Virus record (IMG/VR): IMGVR_UViG_3300008954_000062
Span: 1 to 58,414 of that record
Direction: 5' to 3' (one strand)
Length of the DNA stretch: 58,414 nt
From: a virus
Both the position numbers and the translations under genes were made by a program. Each line of letters starts with the position of its first letter. Position 1 is the first letter of the stretch. Below, one piece after another: positions 26,201 through 33,341 of this stretch. The notes beneath the pieces are model-generated. The model worked only from the letters and a program-made list of their open reading frames with translations. It had not been told where the DNA came from and made no database searches.

Positions 26201-28874
26201 TAGAGGAAATTTACGAACCAAGCTTAAAGAAAAAGGATTTGCGAATTACTATGCATTTTTGACTGCATTCAATCCTAAGATAATGGGTCACAAGTTTGTT
26301 AATAATATAGTGCATGAAAAAGAAAAACAGTACACAAACCACAAAGTTACTGCGATTAGAGAGATTATTACAAAAGAATCAGTTTATAATGTGACTGTAG
26401 AAGGCAATTTCAACCTTGGAATTGCTTCTTATAACGATATTGACAATCAAAAAAGTTCAATAATTACATATCAGTCGGTTGACGAAGATTATTTCCTTCC
26501 GGTTCGAGGTGGCGAGTCTGGTACTAAGATTGATACTCTCGCCGGCGGTCAAAACACAGCCGCGATTGAAGATGTAGAATACATTCAAAAGAAGCTTTTT
26601 GCAGCGCTCAAGATACCGAGAGCATATCTCGGTTATGACGAAGATGTCGGTTGTCTCACTGGAGACATCATGGTTGATCTTCTAGATGGCAGACAAGTTT
26701 CAATGAGCGAGCTTGTGAATGAATACGAGCAAGGAAAAAACAACTGGGTGTATTCATTTGACTTAGACGGCACCCCAAAACCAGGCAAGATTTCGAATGC
26801 TTGGAAAACAAAAGACGTTACAGAACTATATGAGATTGAGCTAGATAATGGTAAGAAAATTAAGTGTACCGCTAATCATCCTTTCCTGCTCAAGCGAGGA
26901 GTGTATGTTCGAGCAGATGAACTTAAAGAAGACATGCCGTTGATGGCACTATATTCTCGTGATTCTAAAAAAAGCCTTAAGGATTATGAACAGATCTTCG
27001 ATCACAATACTAGGAACTGGATTTATACACACCGAATGGTAAATGAGAACACTGAAATACCTATCCACGATTCAGCTGGCAAAGAAGACTATGACGTAGT
27101 TCATCATGCAACATTTGATAAGAAGAATAATAGTCCGGACTCGTTGTTGTTGATGGGTAGAAAATCACATATTAAGCTACATGCTGAGCATGGTGAAAAT
27201 TTATTATCTGAAGTCTCCAGAGACAGATTACGCGAGGTGATGAAATCCGAAAGCTATAAAATAAATCATATCAAAGGGGTTCAGGAAGCTTGGGATAATG
27301 ATAAAGGTAATCGCCGCGCCAAACTATCAACAGATAATAAAAAATATGACAAAATTGACTTGATGACTTCACGTCTGCGCGAATTGATAAATTTAGGGAA
27401 GCTAAATCCATCTGAGTGCCTAAAGCAACCCCGCCCAGATTTTTCTGTCATTGTTGGTTCTGTCAAGGCTGGTAATCATACTCTAGAGATGATCTGCAAT
27501 GATATTGGGTTTGGTCCTGTTGTTACTGCTGAGATTATCAAGACTGAGTGTGGGTCATGGAATGAATTTGTCGATATACATGATACAAAAGCTAGCCGCA
27601 AAGGCAGAGCATTAAGACACTATAATATTGTAAAAGCAAAAGAATTAGCAGCAACTTGCAAAACAAGAAAAGAATTCCATAACCGAAATATCGTATCCAG
27701 AACTGCTCATGAAAACCAGCTTACTAAGCACGGGCTATCTCCAACAGCCTGGTATAGCGAAAATATTGGAGCCTTCAATCACAAAGTAGCATCTGTGAAA
27801 AAGCTGATATTGACTGCCCCTATCCCTGTATTCGATATTCAGGTTGAGGGATGGTCAAACTTTGTCGTTGAGAATTCAATTGTCGTTCACAATTCTAAAG
27901 CTACGCTAGCTCAAGAAGATATCAGATTTTCTAGAACAATTCAGCGAATACAAAAAACAATTGTTTCAGAGTTGAATAAGCTGGCAATGATTCATCTTTA
28001 CGCACATGGATATGAAGGTGAAGATCTAGTCGACTTTGTAATTAAACTTTCTAATCCGTCGTCAATTGCACAGCAGCAAAAACTTGAGCTAATCAGGTCT
28101 AAATTTGAAATTGCAGGCACAGCTCCGGAGGGTTTAGTTGATCGAAATTGGATTCGCAAGAATGTTCTAGAGTTGACAAAACAAGAAATTGAGTTCATAG
28201 AAGAGGGTAAGGTACATGACAAGCTTCGTGATGTAGAGCTTGAAGCTACAGGAGCTGAAGAATCTGCAGACACCCCTGCTGGTGATACTCCCGGTGGCGA
28301 AGAAGGTGGCGAAGATCTATTTGCAGGCGATACAGCACAGGGGTCGTTATTAGTCGCCACCCCCGGACCTAACAGATCAACAAAAATAGATGACAAAGAT
28401 GACGATGACGAAGATGTAGATGAGATTGATCTGTCTTCTTTTTCTATAGAAGATTTAAATGCACCCACTAAAATTCAGAATAGAATAAGAAATGTCTTTA
28501 ATGAGCCCATTCGAAACTCTAGAAAAAACACGTCAGGCCCTGGGTCCACACATATGCCTGACTTTCATAAGATGACGTCCATTGGTAGGTCTGGCCGAAG
28601 ACAAGACACTCTTAATAAACCGTTTGATGATGATTTCATGAAAGATCCCTTTGGGGAGTCTATATTTCCGAAAAGTCCGACGATTGATAATTTCATCGAC
28701 AACAAAATAAAACAGAGCAATAAAATGACACGTGAAATGGAGTCAGTGATACAGAATCTAGAAGGTATGTTCAGTGTTGGCAAGACGTCCATACTTAATG
28801 AAGACATAGATTCATCTATAGCTGATGAAGATCTAGGATTTGAAGTTACTGATGACAATGAGAGTGAAGAATGA
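23220..28874 (+). CDS. Portal protein (gp20-like) interrupted by three in-frame inteins
   Basis: The 1884-codon frame encodes a T4 gp20-type portal in four exteins: residues 1-62, 460-682, 1086-1144 and 1559-1884. Joined, they give a 670-residue protein. The junction sequences read smoothly: FDRM-SRYGDFSEMESTPEI, RYNPL-SVDEDYFLPVRGG and DEDVG-SKATLAQEDIRFS, each matching portal motifs. The portal forms the ring at one head vertex through which DNA enters and leaves and on which the neck assembles. The C-terminal ~250 extein residues are extended, Gly/Asp/Glu-rich and then helical. The start is chosen at the ATG after AGGTGG. The stop overlaps the next ATG by 4 nt (ATGA). It lies between terminase and prohead genes, as expected. 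Without splicing no working portal could form, so head assembly depends on all three inteins. Confidence 0.93.
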   Translation: MSKKPANLFVRLTKLFRSGPVIKKKVKNYEPSSTSTALEIFKQSHSDVYNSTLSSYGQFDRMCLDLNTMIAVPGIEKYVSLGSLIDQYADGEKFIVYAYDHEIQQIVPAWAHHPRSSGIRKTVKITFDDGSNLICTHDHPCMMRDGSFVEAAKLNKNDSMMPFYRKDFSGGESGYYNIYTMEKHGWNGWTSEHRLIAEWKEERSVERKSEHVHHKDFNPSNNTPENLVIMNAHDHLSMHAKLATHMKSPKMREHLSRLQKEKWANDDGTRRKNLVSFNKRSDIIEKRRQHATENNQSKNPSVAKKISEKAIKRYSNPHWKEFASKQTSRLHKEGKLKVTKNFSNYWSGKTRPQAWKDARSGKANHAFVNIEKDDLIDAILRHTKRKDVAIEMGVSPSTVKRRASDLFDLNSWKEIVEHVHLSYQNHKVISVEPWVSLETGDITVDGYENFATDTIIVHNSRYGDFSEMESTPEIASALDIYAEECVSPSASGEVLHIHSDNRKIQEILEGLFHDTLNVDFNLVMWVRNLVKYGDFFLFNDISPEYGVINAFPIAISEIEREEGFDKDDPAAVRFRWITQGNQVLENWQVSHFRLLGNDAFLPYGSSVLESSRRIWRQLILIEDAMLVYRVIRAPERRVFYIDVGNVPPEDVGNYLEQAKTSLKRNQIVDKDTGKVDLRYNPLCIYGDNKVPLLDGRTIKIKDLVAEWNDDKRDQEVYSVNLKDGGTIVPGKIIWAGKTGEVEKLIEVELDDGGLYRVTPDHKLMLRDGNPIKAKDLKLGDSLMPLYRRYQDISPNKKNAKYEQVYVPKQDKFVYTHRVVAASKYDIALNDAFLRVKDHVVHHANFNKHDNSSDNLVLMERDEHSRLHAEIGRKHLVRYNKSDEKRKKQTKWNIERNSIEAMSWYNGSELHKSHNKARKEAQLKSWASNKEKRSKAMCYNFDDVCVQLLGDIARQLDKKVSFENFANLVRHDETFMSHYRHINEHIKRTPEKSIHRGNLRTKLKEKGFANYYAFLTAFNPKIMGHKFVNNIVHEKEKQYTNHKVTAIREIITKESVYNVTVEGNFNLGIASYNDIDNQKSSIITYQSVDEDYFLPVRGGESGTKIDTLAGGQNTAAIEDVEYIQKKLFAALKIPRAYLGYDEDVGCLTGDIMVDLLDGRQVSMSELVNEYEQGKNNWVYSFDLDGTPKPGKISNAWKTKDVTELYEIELDNGKKIKCTANHPFLLKRGVYVRADELKEDMPLMALYSRDSKKSLKDYEQIFDHNTRNWIYTHRMVNENTEIPIHDSAGKEDYDVVHHATFDKKNNSPDSLLLMGRKSHIKLHAEHGENLLSEVSRDRLREVMKSESYKINHIKGVQEAWDNDKGNRRAKLSTDNKKYDKIDLMTSRLRELINLGKLNPSECLKQPRPDFSVIVGSVKAGNHTLEMICNDIGFGPVVTAEIIKTECGSWNEFVDIHDTKASRKGRALRHYNIVKAKELAATCKTRKEFHNRNIVSRTAHENQLTKHGLSPTAWYSENIGAFNHKVASVKKLILTAPIPVFDIQVEGWSNFVVENSIVVHNSKATLAQEDIRFSRTIQRIQKTIVSELNKLAMIHLYAHGYEGEDLVDFVIKLSNPSSIAQQQKLELIRSKFEIAGTAPEGLVDRNWIRKNVLELTKQEIEFIEEGKVHDKLRDVELEATGAEESADTPAGDTPGGEEGGEDLFAGDTAQGSLLVATPGPNRSTKIDDKDDDDEDVDEIDLSSFSIEDLNAPTKIQNRIRNVFNEPIRNSRKNTSGPGSTHMPDFHKMTSIGRSGRRQDTLNKPFDDDFMKDPFGESIFPKSPTIDNFIDNKIKQSNKMTREMESVIQNLEGMFSVGKTSILNEDIDSSIADEDLGFEVTDDNESEE
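23406..24596 (+). mobile_element. Intein 1 in the portal gene (HNH homing endonuclease type)
   Basis: A 397-residue intein (portal residues 63-459) begins with Cys63 in CLDLNTMIAV and ends with VHN before Ser460. The N-terminal splicing block with a THDH (TxxH) motif and the C-terminal block DGYENFATDTIIVHN are present, so splicing residues look complete. The middle carries an HNH homing endonuclease with HHKD at 213-216, then NNTPENL and HDHLSMH, close to the canonical HHxD, NN and NL pattern. A helix-turn-helix-like segment (KDVAIEMGVSPSTVKRRA) follows and may bind the target DNA. It interrupts the conserved N-terminal portal segment. It has the best-preserved endonuclease of the three and is likely an active homing element. 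Confidence 0.9.
25266..26474 (+). mobile_element. Intein 2 in the portal gene (atypical Tyr-Gln C-terminus)
   Basis: A 403-residue intein (portal residues 683-1085) starts with Cys683 (CIYGDNKVPLLDG), has a TPDH block B motif, and ends SSIITYQ before Ser1086. Aligned with intein 3 (NSIVVHN), the penultimate His is Tyr and the terminal Asn is Gln. Gln-ending inteins are known to splice in some cases. The HNH region is altered: HHAN at 841-844 in place of HHxD, and HDNSSDNL for the NN/NL part. The join NPL-SVDEDYF keeps the same length as other T4-like portals as I recall them, which fixes the boundaries. It is probably splicing-competent, but the endonuclease may be weakened. Confidence 0.85.
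26652..27893 (+). mobile_element. Intein 3 in the portal gene
   Basis: A 414-residue intein (portal residues 1145-1558) begins with CLTGDIMVDLLDG, has a TANH block B motif, and ends with SIVVHN before Ser1559, so all splicing residues are canonical. The HNH region is diverged: HHAT at 1295-1298 lacks the usual Asp, and NNSPDSL has Ser where NL is typical. A second region resembling intein DNA-binding modules lies downstream (about 1430-1520). It is related to intein 2 across the splicing and endonuclease parts (shared THR-containing block and LHAE helix). It splits the portal at a conserved spot near the clip/stem region, DEDVG-SKATLA. Confidence 0.9.
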
Positions 28875-29716
28875 GCAATACTCACAATAAAAAGAGAAAT
28901 GTTGGAATCGTCTATGAGCAGCTAATTAATGTAATCTCTTCTTACTTAGTTGAGGGAGATCTTGACAAGGCAGACAATGTAATTGGTTTGATCAAAACAC
29001 ATTTTCAGCCTGGCAGTGAACTCTATAAAGAGTTCCGTCTATTCAATGCGCTAGTAAAGACGACAGTAAGTTCAGACTCTTTGGCGTCTAGAATACTCGA
29101 AGAGGCAAAGATAGCTGCTAAAGACCATGATGCAACAAAACTACGAAAAGAAAAATCGTTACTAATAAAGGATATCAATCTCAAAATTAGTAAAGATGAA
29201 TTTTACGGAACACGTGTTGAAAATTATAGGACATATGCAACAATACAGACAGTTCTCAATGGGTGGCGATCAAAATCACCCAACATTCGAATAGTGGCTG
29301 AGTATGAAGATAAAGTTCATGCATGGCTCCGTGAAGACAAGACACCCGATACAGTTGAAGAACACATAACACCCGACATCGATCGATTGACAGTCAAGCT
29401 AATGAGAGAGAAGTTTGATGACAAGTACAAAAACTTATCATGTCGGCAAAAATATATGCTCTCAGATTACATGTTTGACAGTACGGCTAAAAACGAAAAG
29501 CTTAAAGAAAATCTAGCGACTATTCAAAAAGACTTAATTGTAGAATTAACACAGCTTCACAGCAGTTGTGAGAATTCAATACTGCGTGATAAAATGCCGT
29601 CTGTGATAGAAAATGTAACACTGCTAAATCCAGAAACTTTGAATGATGAAAATATAAGCAAATTTCTGCTAGCTATTAAGCTGTGTGAAGAAATAACGGA
29701 GAAGATAGATGAGTAA
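28871..29716 (+). CDS. Head-module protein of unknown function, between portal and prohead protease
   Basis: This 281-residue protein begins inside the portal stop (ATGA overlap) and ends 8 nt into the protease gene, so it is tightly coupled to both. It is mainly helical, rich in Lys, Glu and Asp, with no membrane segment or enzyme motif I can name. In T4 the corresponding interval encodes gp67 and gp68, small prohead core proteins, but this one is longer and I see no clear identity. A core or head-assembly role is inferred only from place and helicity. Confidence 0.6.
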   Translation: MSNTHNKKRNVGIVYEQLINVISSYLVEGDLDKADNVIGLIKTHFQPGSELYKEFRLFNALVKTTVSSDSLASRILEEAKIAAKDHDATKLRKEKSLLIKDINLKISKDEFYGTRVENYRTYATIQTVLNGWRSKSPNIRIVAEYEDKVHAWLREDKTPDTVEEHITPDIDRLTVKLMREKFDDKYKNLSCRQKYMLSDYMFDSTAKNEKLKENLATIQKDLIVELTQLHSSCENSILRDKMPSVIENVTLLNPETLNDENISKFLLAIKLCEEITEKIDE

Positions 29717-30323
29717 CAACCTAAAGCTTTTAACTGAGTGGGCCCCATTCGAATACTCATCAGACATGATTGTAGAGTCCAAAGAAAAGAATGGTGGTAA
29801 GATTATAATGAAGGGAGTTCTTCAAAAATCTGAGACACTTAATCAGAACGGAAGAATATACCCAAGGTCAATTTTAGAGAGAGAAATACGAAATTATCAA
29901 AAATTCATTTCTGAGAACAGAGCATTAGGGGAACTAGACCATCCTGACAGTAGCGTTGTTGAATTGAAAAATGCTTCACACATTATTCGCGAAGCACATA
30001 TGGATGGCGACGTTTGTTTTGGCACTGTAGAAATACTTGATACGCCTAGCGGAAAAATACTCAAGAGTTTAGTAGAATCCGGAGTTACACTTGGAATATC
30101 TTCAAGGGGGGTTGGATCTACTTCTCCGGATGGCGATTACCAGGTTGTTCAAGATGATTTTCAGCTTATATGCTGGGATTTTGTCTCAGAACCGTCTACT
30201 CCTGGTGCATTTATGATGCGTGAAGGCAGAGAAATTTCTAAGCGTGATTTAAATCGACATTTCACTAAGAGTGATAGAATAGATAGACTATTCAATGATA
30301 TAATATTATGGGAGAGCGAATAG
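29709..30323 (+). CDS. Prohead core protease (gp21-like)
   Basis: This 204-residue protein matches the T4 gp21 prohead protease family. It has the N-terminal GVLQKSETLNQNGRIYPRS, the GELDHPDSSVVELKNASH block with likely catalytic His78, and the LGISSRG block with the Ser131/Ser132 nucleophile. In T4 the enzyme cleaves scaffold and head proteins after (I/L)xE, driving capsid maturation, and then digests itself. The gene lies between portal and scaffold/capsid genes, as in T4. A matching LKE-A site is visible near the start of the major capsid protein. The start overlaps the previous stop by 8 nt; no alternative start is better. Confidence 0.92.
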   Translation: MSNNLKLLTEWAPFEYSSDMIVESKEKNGGKIIMKGVLQKSETLNQNGRIYPRSILEREIRNYQKFISENRALGELDHPDSSVVELKNASHIIREAHMDGDVCFGTVEILDTPSGKILKSLVESGVTLGISSRGVGSTSPDGDYQVVQDDFQLICWDFVSEPSTPGAFMMREGREISKRDLNRHFTKSDRIDRLFNDIILWESE

Positions 30324-30788
30324 ATGCCTTTAGAAAATCCAAGGCCCGGGCCAAATTACGTACCTGAGTATCAAGTTTCAGGTATACCATACGTGACGAG
30401 ATCAGTAAGCGATGAAGTTCAAGACTCACCAATAAAATTAGAATTTCCTCATGTGTCACAGTGGGTAGTAATTAGAAATTTAGCAGCGTCAGGATCTGAT
30501 ATGAGAGTAGGATTCACGTCAAATGGTGTGCAGGGAGGCGGAGGAATTTCAGGATCCTATGCTGCTGGAAATAAAGAAGGTCCACAGACTAATGCACAAA
30601 GCAGAAATTATTTTGTCGTGCCAGGCAACACACAAACTCCTCGGATGCAGATAAGAACAAAAGACATGTATTTTATACGAGATGGATCAGCTAATTCCAC
30701 GTTTACTGTTATTGCTGGATTGACAACTGTTCATAGAGAGCTATTCCCAGTGCTTACAGGTTCTGATGGGTTTGAAGGAGTGGGCTAA
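30324..30788 (+). CDS. Putative head-associated beta-rich protein
   Basis: This 154-residue protein, preceded by GGAGAG, appears to be beta-rich with Gly-rich loops: segments PHVSQWVVIRNLAA, MRVGFTSNGVQ, NYFVVPGN and DMYFIRDGSA read as alternating strands. No membrane segment or enzyme motif is seen. The gene begins immediately after the prohead protease and ends two bases before the next gene. A decoration or minor capsid role is plausible from composition and place, but I do not recognise the family. Confidence 0.6.
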   Translation: MPLENPRPGPNYVPEYQVSGIPYVTRSVSDEVQDSPIKLEFPHVSQWVVIRNLAASGSDMRVGFTSNGVQGGGGISGSYAAGNKEGPQTNAQSRNYFVVPGNTQTPRMQIRTKDMYFIRDGSANSTFTVIAGLTTVHRELFPVLTGSDGFEGVG

Positions 30789-30790
30789 AA

Positions 30791-31237
30791 ATGGCTAAAT
30801 TAACGAGATCGAAATTAAAGTCACTAGTCAAAGAGTGCTTAGTTGAAATTCTTGAAGAGGGTATTTCATCTAGCTCATCTTCACATGTGATGGAGTCAAA
30901 GACCCCGCACACCCACAAAACGAATAGCTTCAAAAGCAAGAAAAAACATGTTTTAAAAAATTCGTCTCTAGATGAAGTCAGGTATAATAACAATTATCAG
31001 GAATCAATTGATAAAAGAGTCGCTGCAGTAACGTCAGACCCCATAATGTCATCTATTTTTGCCGATACAGCTGCAACAACGCTGCAAGAACAGATTAATT
31101 CAGAGCCTCGTGGTCGTGGACAAAGCATGACTAGTATGGCAGAAGCTTTTGACGCGCCTGGCGGAGATATATCAAATGTAGATCTTTTTTCTGAGTCTTC
31201 TAAAAATTGGGCAGCGTTAGCATTCCCGGGAAAATAG
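30791..31237 (+). CDS. Small head-module protein with basic amphipathic N-terminus
   Basis: This 148-residue protein begins with a basic amphipathic helix (TRSKLKSLVKECLVEILEEG), then a Ser-rich and Lys/His-rich linker, and a polar C-terminal half. The N-terminus resembles the capsid-targeting helices of T4 internal head proteins, which the prohead protease removes after (I/L)xE; an ILE-E sequence is present near residue 21. This is inference only. GGAGTG in the preceding gene's end serves as ribosome binding site. It could instead be a scaffold accessory protein. Confidence 0.5.
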   Translation: MAKLTRSKLKSLVKECLVEILEEGISSSSSSHVMESKTPHTHKTNSFKSKKKHVLKNSSLDEVRYNNNYQESIDKRVAAVTSDPIMSSIFADTAATTLQEQINSEPRGRGQSMTSMAEAFDAPGGDISNVDLFSESSKNWAALAFPGK

Positions 31238-31275
31238 AAAAATTATTCTATATCTAGAAGATTTCTTTTCAAACT

Positions 31276-31283
31276 GATATGTA
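31276..31283 (+). promoter_or_regulatory. Candidate late-promoter-like element (GATATGTA)
   Basis: In the gap after 31237, GATATGTA lies 31 nt before the ATG at 31315. It differs by one base from GATATTTA found before other late genes at similar spacing. Confidence 0.3.
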
Positions 31284-31303
31284 TAGGCGTAGGCTTTTGT
31301 CAC

Positions 31304-31308
31304 AGGAG
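31304..31308 (+). promoter_or_regulatory. Ribosome binding site that decides the start at 31315
   Basis: AGGAG lies 6 nt before the ATG at 31315. It makes this start more likely than the in-frame ATG at 31279, which has no such site. Confidence 0.7.
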
Positions 31309-31314
31309 AACATA

Positions 31315-31605
31315 ATGTCAAAACGCATTCGTAAACTCACACCTTCTCTTCTTCGCAAGATGGTCATGCAAGAAAGAAAAAGAATCATGAGAGAAACATC
31401 AGATCCAGTATCATCTGGAATCGTACACCCAGAAAAAGTTTCGCCAGATGAGGTAGACGCTGATAAATTGGCAGACACTCTAGAAAAAGACATAGATCAT
31501 ATGAAGGCATTGAAAATTCACGAAAAACGCCTCAAGAAAAAGTTAGTTAGAATTGCTGAAGCGAAGAAAAAAATCCGAACCCGGGTTCTTCGTCGTATTA
31601 GATAA
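31315..31605 (+). CDS. Small very basic head-module protein
   Basis: A 96-residue protein when started at the ATG after AGGAG (an upstream in-frame ATG at 31279 would add 12 residues but lacks a ribosome binding site). The N-terminus SKRIRKLTPSLLRKMVMQE is a basic amphipathic helix similar in style to that of the gene at 30791. The C-terminal third is Lys/Arg-rich (HEKRLKKKLVRIAEAKKKIR). It may bind DNA or the acidic scaffold inside the prohead, but the evidence is composition and place only. Confidence 0.55.
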   Translation: MSKRIRKLTPSLLRKMVMQERKRIMRETSDPVSSGIVHPEKVSPDEVDADKLADTLEKDIDHMKALKIHEKRLKKKLVRIAEAKKKIRTRVLRRIR

Positions 31606-31629
31606 CAAAAATATTTTTAGGAGAAAGTG

Positions 31630-32103
31630 ATGCCCACGCATAAACAAGGCACAGTAACACCCCCAACGTCTGATAGAAGTCTTGGTAAATCCGGATCGAA
31701 TCAGTTAGCATCAGCCTACGGAGCATCGCCAATACATTCAGGTGAAATAGATGACGATACTATTCGTGAACAATTTCAATCTGACGTTTTAGATGCTATT
31801 ATAAATGACGCTGGGCATACATTTGGTGAATTTGATACTTCATATTCTGATGCTCCTGATATGAATTCAGTTGCCACTGGAGGCGGTGGACTTCCAGCTA
31901 GCCCATATGTTCCAAATGTGTCATCACCAGGCCCCGGCAGTCTCAACCCATCTGATCAGCCTGATCCACCCGAAGGGTTTGGACAAACACCATCTGACAC
32001 ATGGGGCACAGGTGTAGGCTCTCAGCTAACACCAAAGAATTCTTCAGAGAAGATTTCTGGCCAGACTTTGGGTGCATATATTATGGGCAAAAGTACTAAA
32101 TAG
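31630..32103 (+). CDS. Small Pro/Ser/Gly-rich head-module protein
   Basis: A 157-residue protein started at the ATG, which lies 6 nt after AGGAG (31619-31623); the in-frame GTG at 31627 is too close to that site. The sequence is low in hydrophobic residues and looks disordered, rich in Pro, Ser, Gly and Asp (for example SSPGPGSLNPSDQPDPPEGF). It ends in a short helical segment (KISGQTLGAYIMGKSTK). It belongs to the run of small unrecognised proteins between protease and scaffold. No function is proposed beyond a likely head or virion link. Confidence 0.55.
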   Translation: MPTHKQGTVTPPTSDRSLGKSGSNQLASAYGASPIHSGEIDDDTIREQFQSDVLDAIINDAGHTFGEFDTSYSDAPDMNSVATGGGGLPASPYVPNVSSPGPGSLNPSDQPDPPEGFGQTPSDTWGTGVGSQLTPKNSSEKISGQTLGAYIMGKSTK

Positions 32104-32129
32104 TATTTAGGTGAGAGGGAACTAGACAG

Positions 32130-32690
32130 ATGCCAAGGATGACACACAATACAGTTTATCCTGTTGAATCAGACGAAGCATCTGTTCTAGAGGGAGCTGT
32201 AAGCGGCAAGTCCGATCGAGCTAGACTCGAGTTACAATTTCCTGACTCACCGCTATACACACAGTATGATCCCCTTGAAGTGTTTAGTAATACTGTAATG
32301 AGCTCACAGGTGGTCAACACAGACGGAACACCAGCTAGTGTAGGGTATTGGGGACTAAATGGGTACAGTCGCAATTATTCTCAAGCAGAGACGGGAATAG
32401 GCTCGGCACCCAATATATCTGAGCTCTGGCCGAATGGTGACGAGCCCAATCTAATTGGTAATAGCTTCACCCCGGCGGTAATATCACCATCAGCACCTGC
32501 AGGATCATTGTCAACATCACAACCAACATCAGAAACTCGCGCGCCGTTTACAGGCCCATCTGCTGATGATATTGACAGTCAACCTAGTAAAACATCAGTT
32601 GATATAAGAGCAAAAACAAAAGAAATTCTAGAGACTAGACAGTCCCTAGCGTCTTCAGGAATTCCATCACTAGCTACACTAATAGGATAG
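32130..32690 (+). CDS. Small head-module protein of unknown function
   Basis: This 186-residue protein is preceded by GAGAGGGA. The N-terminal part is mixed and the middle is Pro/Ser/Thr-rich (TPAVISPSAPAGSLSTSQPT). A C-terminal helix (KTSVDIRAKTKEILETRQSL) follows. The upstream sequence GTATTTA sits 20 nt before the start, slightly closer than other late-like elements. The family is not recognised, and it shares no visible repeat with its neighbours beyond the same disordered style. Confidence 0.55.
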   Translation: MPRMTHNTVYPVESDEASVLEGAVSGKSDRARLELQFPDSPLYTQYDPLEVFSNTVMSSQVVNTDGTPASVGYWGLNGYSRNYSQAETGIGSAPNISELWPNGDEPNLIGNSFTPAVISPSAPAGSLSTSQPTSETRAPFTGPSADDIDSQPSKTSVDIRAKTKEILETRQSLASSGIPSLATLIG

Positions 32691-32699
32691 GAATACTTT

Positions 32700-33341
32700 T
32701 TGACTTGCAAAATCAAGATTGACGAAAAACAAGGCCACTTTCGAAAGTCTATGGTTAGAAGTCATGACGACAAAAAAGGGTTGGGCTACGGTGTTCTTGA
32801 GCCCTCCGGACGATTTGAACCAAGGACATATTCAACATTTTACCCGTATCTAGATCCGGATCCATATGATGATTTAGAACCGGCAACTGAAGAGGAACAA
32901 AAGGGGGTGAGAAAAAAAGTTCCTCCATTAGTTAGAAATGACTCAATGGCAGGCAATTCTGCTGATTCTTTTTATTTTGTAGCAGGTAATACTAAGCTTT
33001 CTGATTGCTTTGCCCGCCCGGATAATATATTAAGCGAGGTCGATGTAGCAGCTAAATCAATGTCGCCTGTTCCGAGTGCTTATAAAAATACTAAGGGTGC
33101 CAGTGCTTCTATTGGAAGGTCAGGTTCTTCTTTTCCCTTTTCTGTTGGGAATTATAAAAGAACTGGTACACAGTATGGATATTCTCGAGCACCCAAAATA
33201 GCATCGATATATGATGCTGATATAGACGACTTGTCAGATGACGAAATAGATAGTGTTAGAAATTTTAATCTTAAAGATTTCATAGACGACGAAAAAACAT
33301 ACAATCTGATTAAGCATAACAAACGTCCGAGAGGGGAATAA
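32700..33341 (+). CDS. Head-module protein of unknown function (TTG start)
   Basis: This 213-residue protein is best started at TTG 32700, which has AGGAA about 6 nt upstream; the first in-frame ATG (32754) would remove 18 residues and has no clear ribosome binding site. It is hydrophilic, with an acidic C-terminal section (DADIDDLSDDEIDSV) and aromatic YPYLDPDPYDDLEP near residue 48. The stop overlaps the bS21-like ATG by one base. No known family is recognised. Confidence 0.5.
   Translation: MTCKIKIDEKQGHFRKSMVRSHDDKKGLGYGVLEPSGRFEPRTYSTFYPYLDPDPYDDLEPATEEEQKGVRKKVPPLVRNDSMAGNSADSFYFVAGNTKLSDCFARPDNILSEVDVAAKSMSPVPSAYKNTKGASASIGRSGSSFPFSVGNYKRTGTQYGYSRAPKIASIYDADIDDLSDDEIDSVRNFNLKDFIDDEKTYNLIKHNKRPRGE

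Noticed and set aside
23220-28874. A 1884-residue single portal polyprotein, or a fused multi-domain protein
   Set aside because: The three extra segments have intein splicing motifs at both ends and HNH regions, and the remaining parts join into a collinear portal.
27998-28885. Minus-strand open frames opposite the portal C-terminus
   Set aside because: They mirror the Asp/Glu/Ser-rich coding of the portal gene, show no family motif, and lack a ribosome binding site of their own.
31279-31314. Upstream ATG for the small basic head protein
   Set aside because: It overlaps the candidate promoter region and has no ribosome binding site, whereas AGGAG sits 6 nt before the ATG at 31315.
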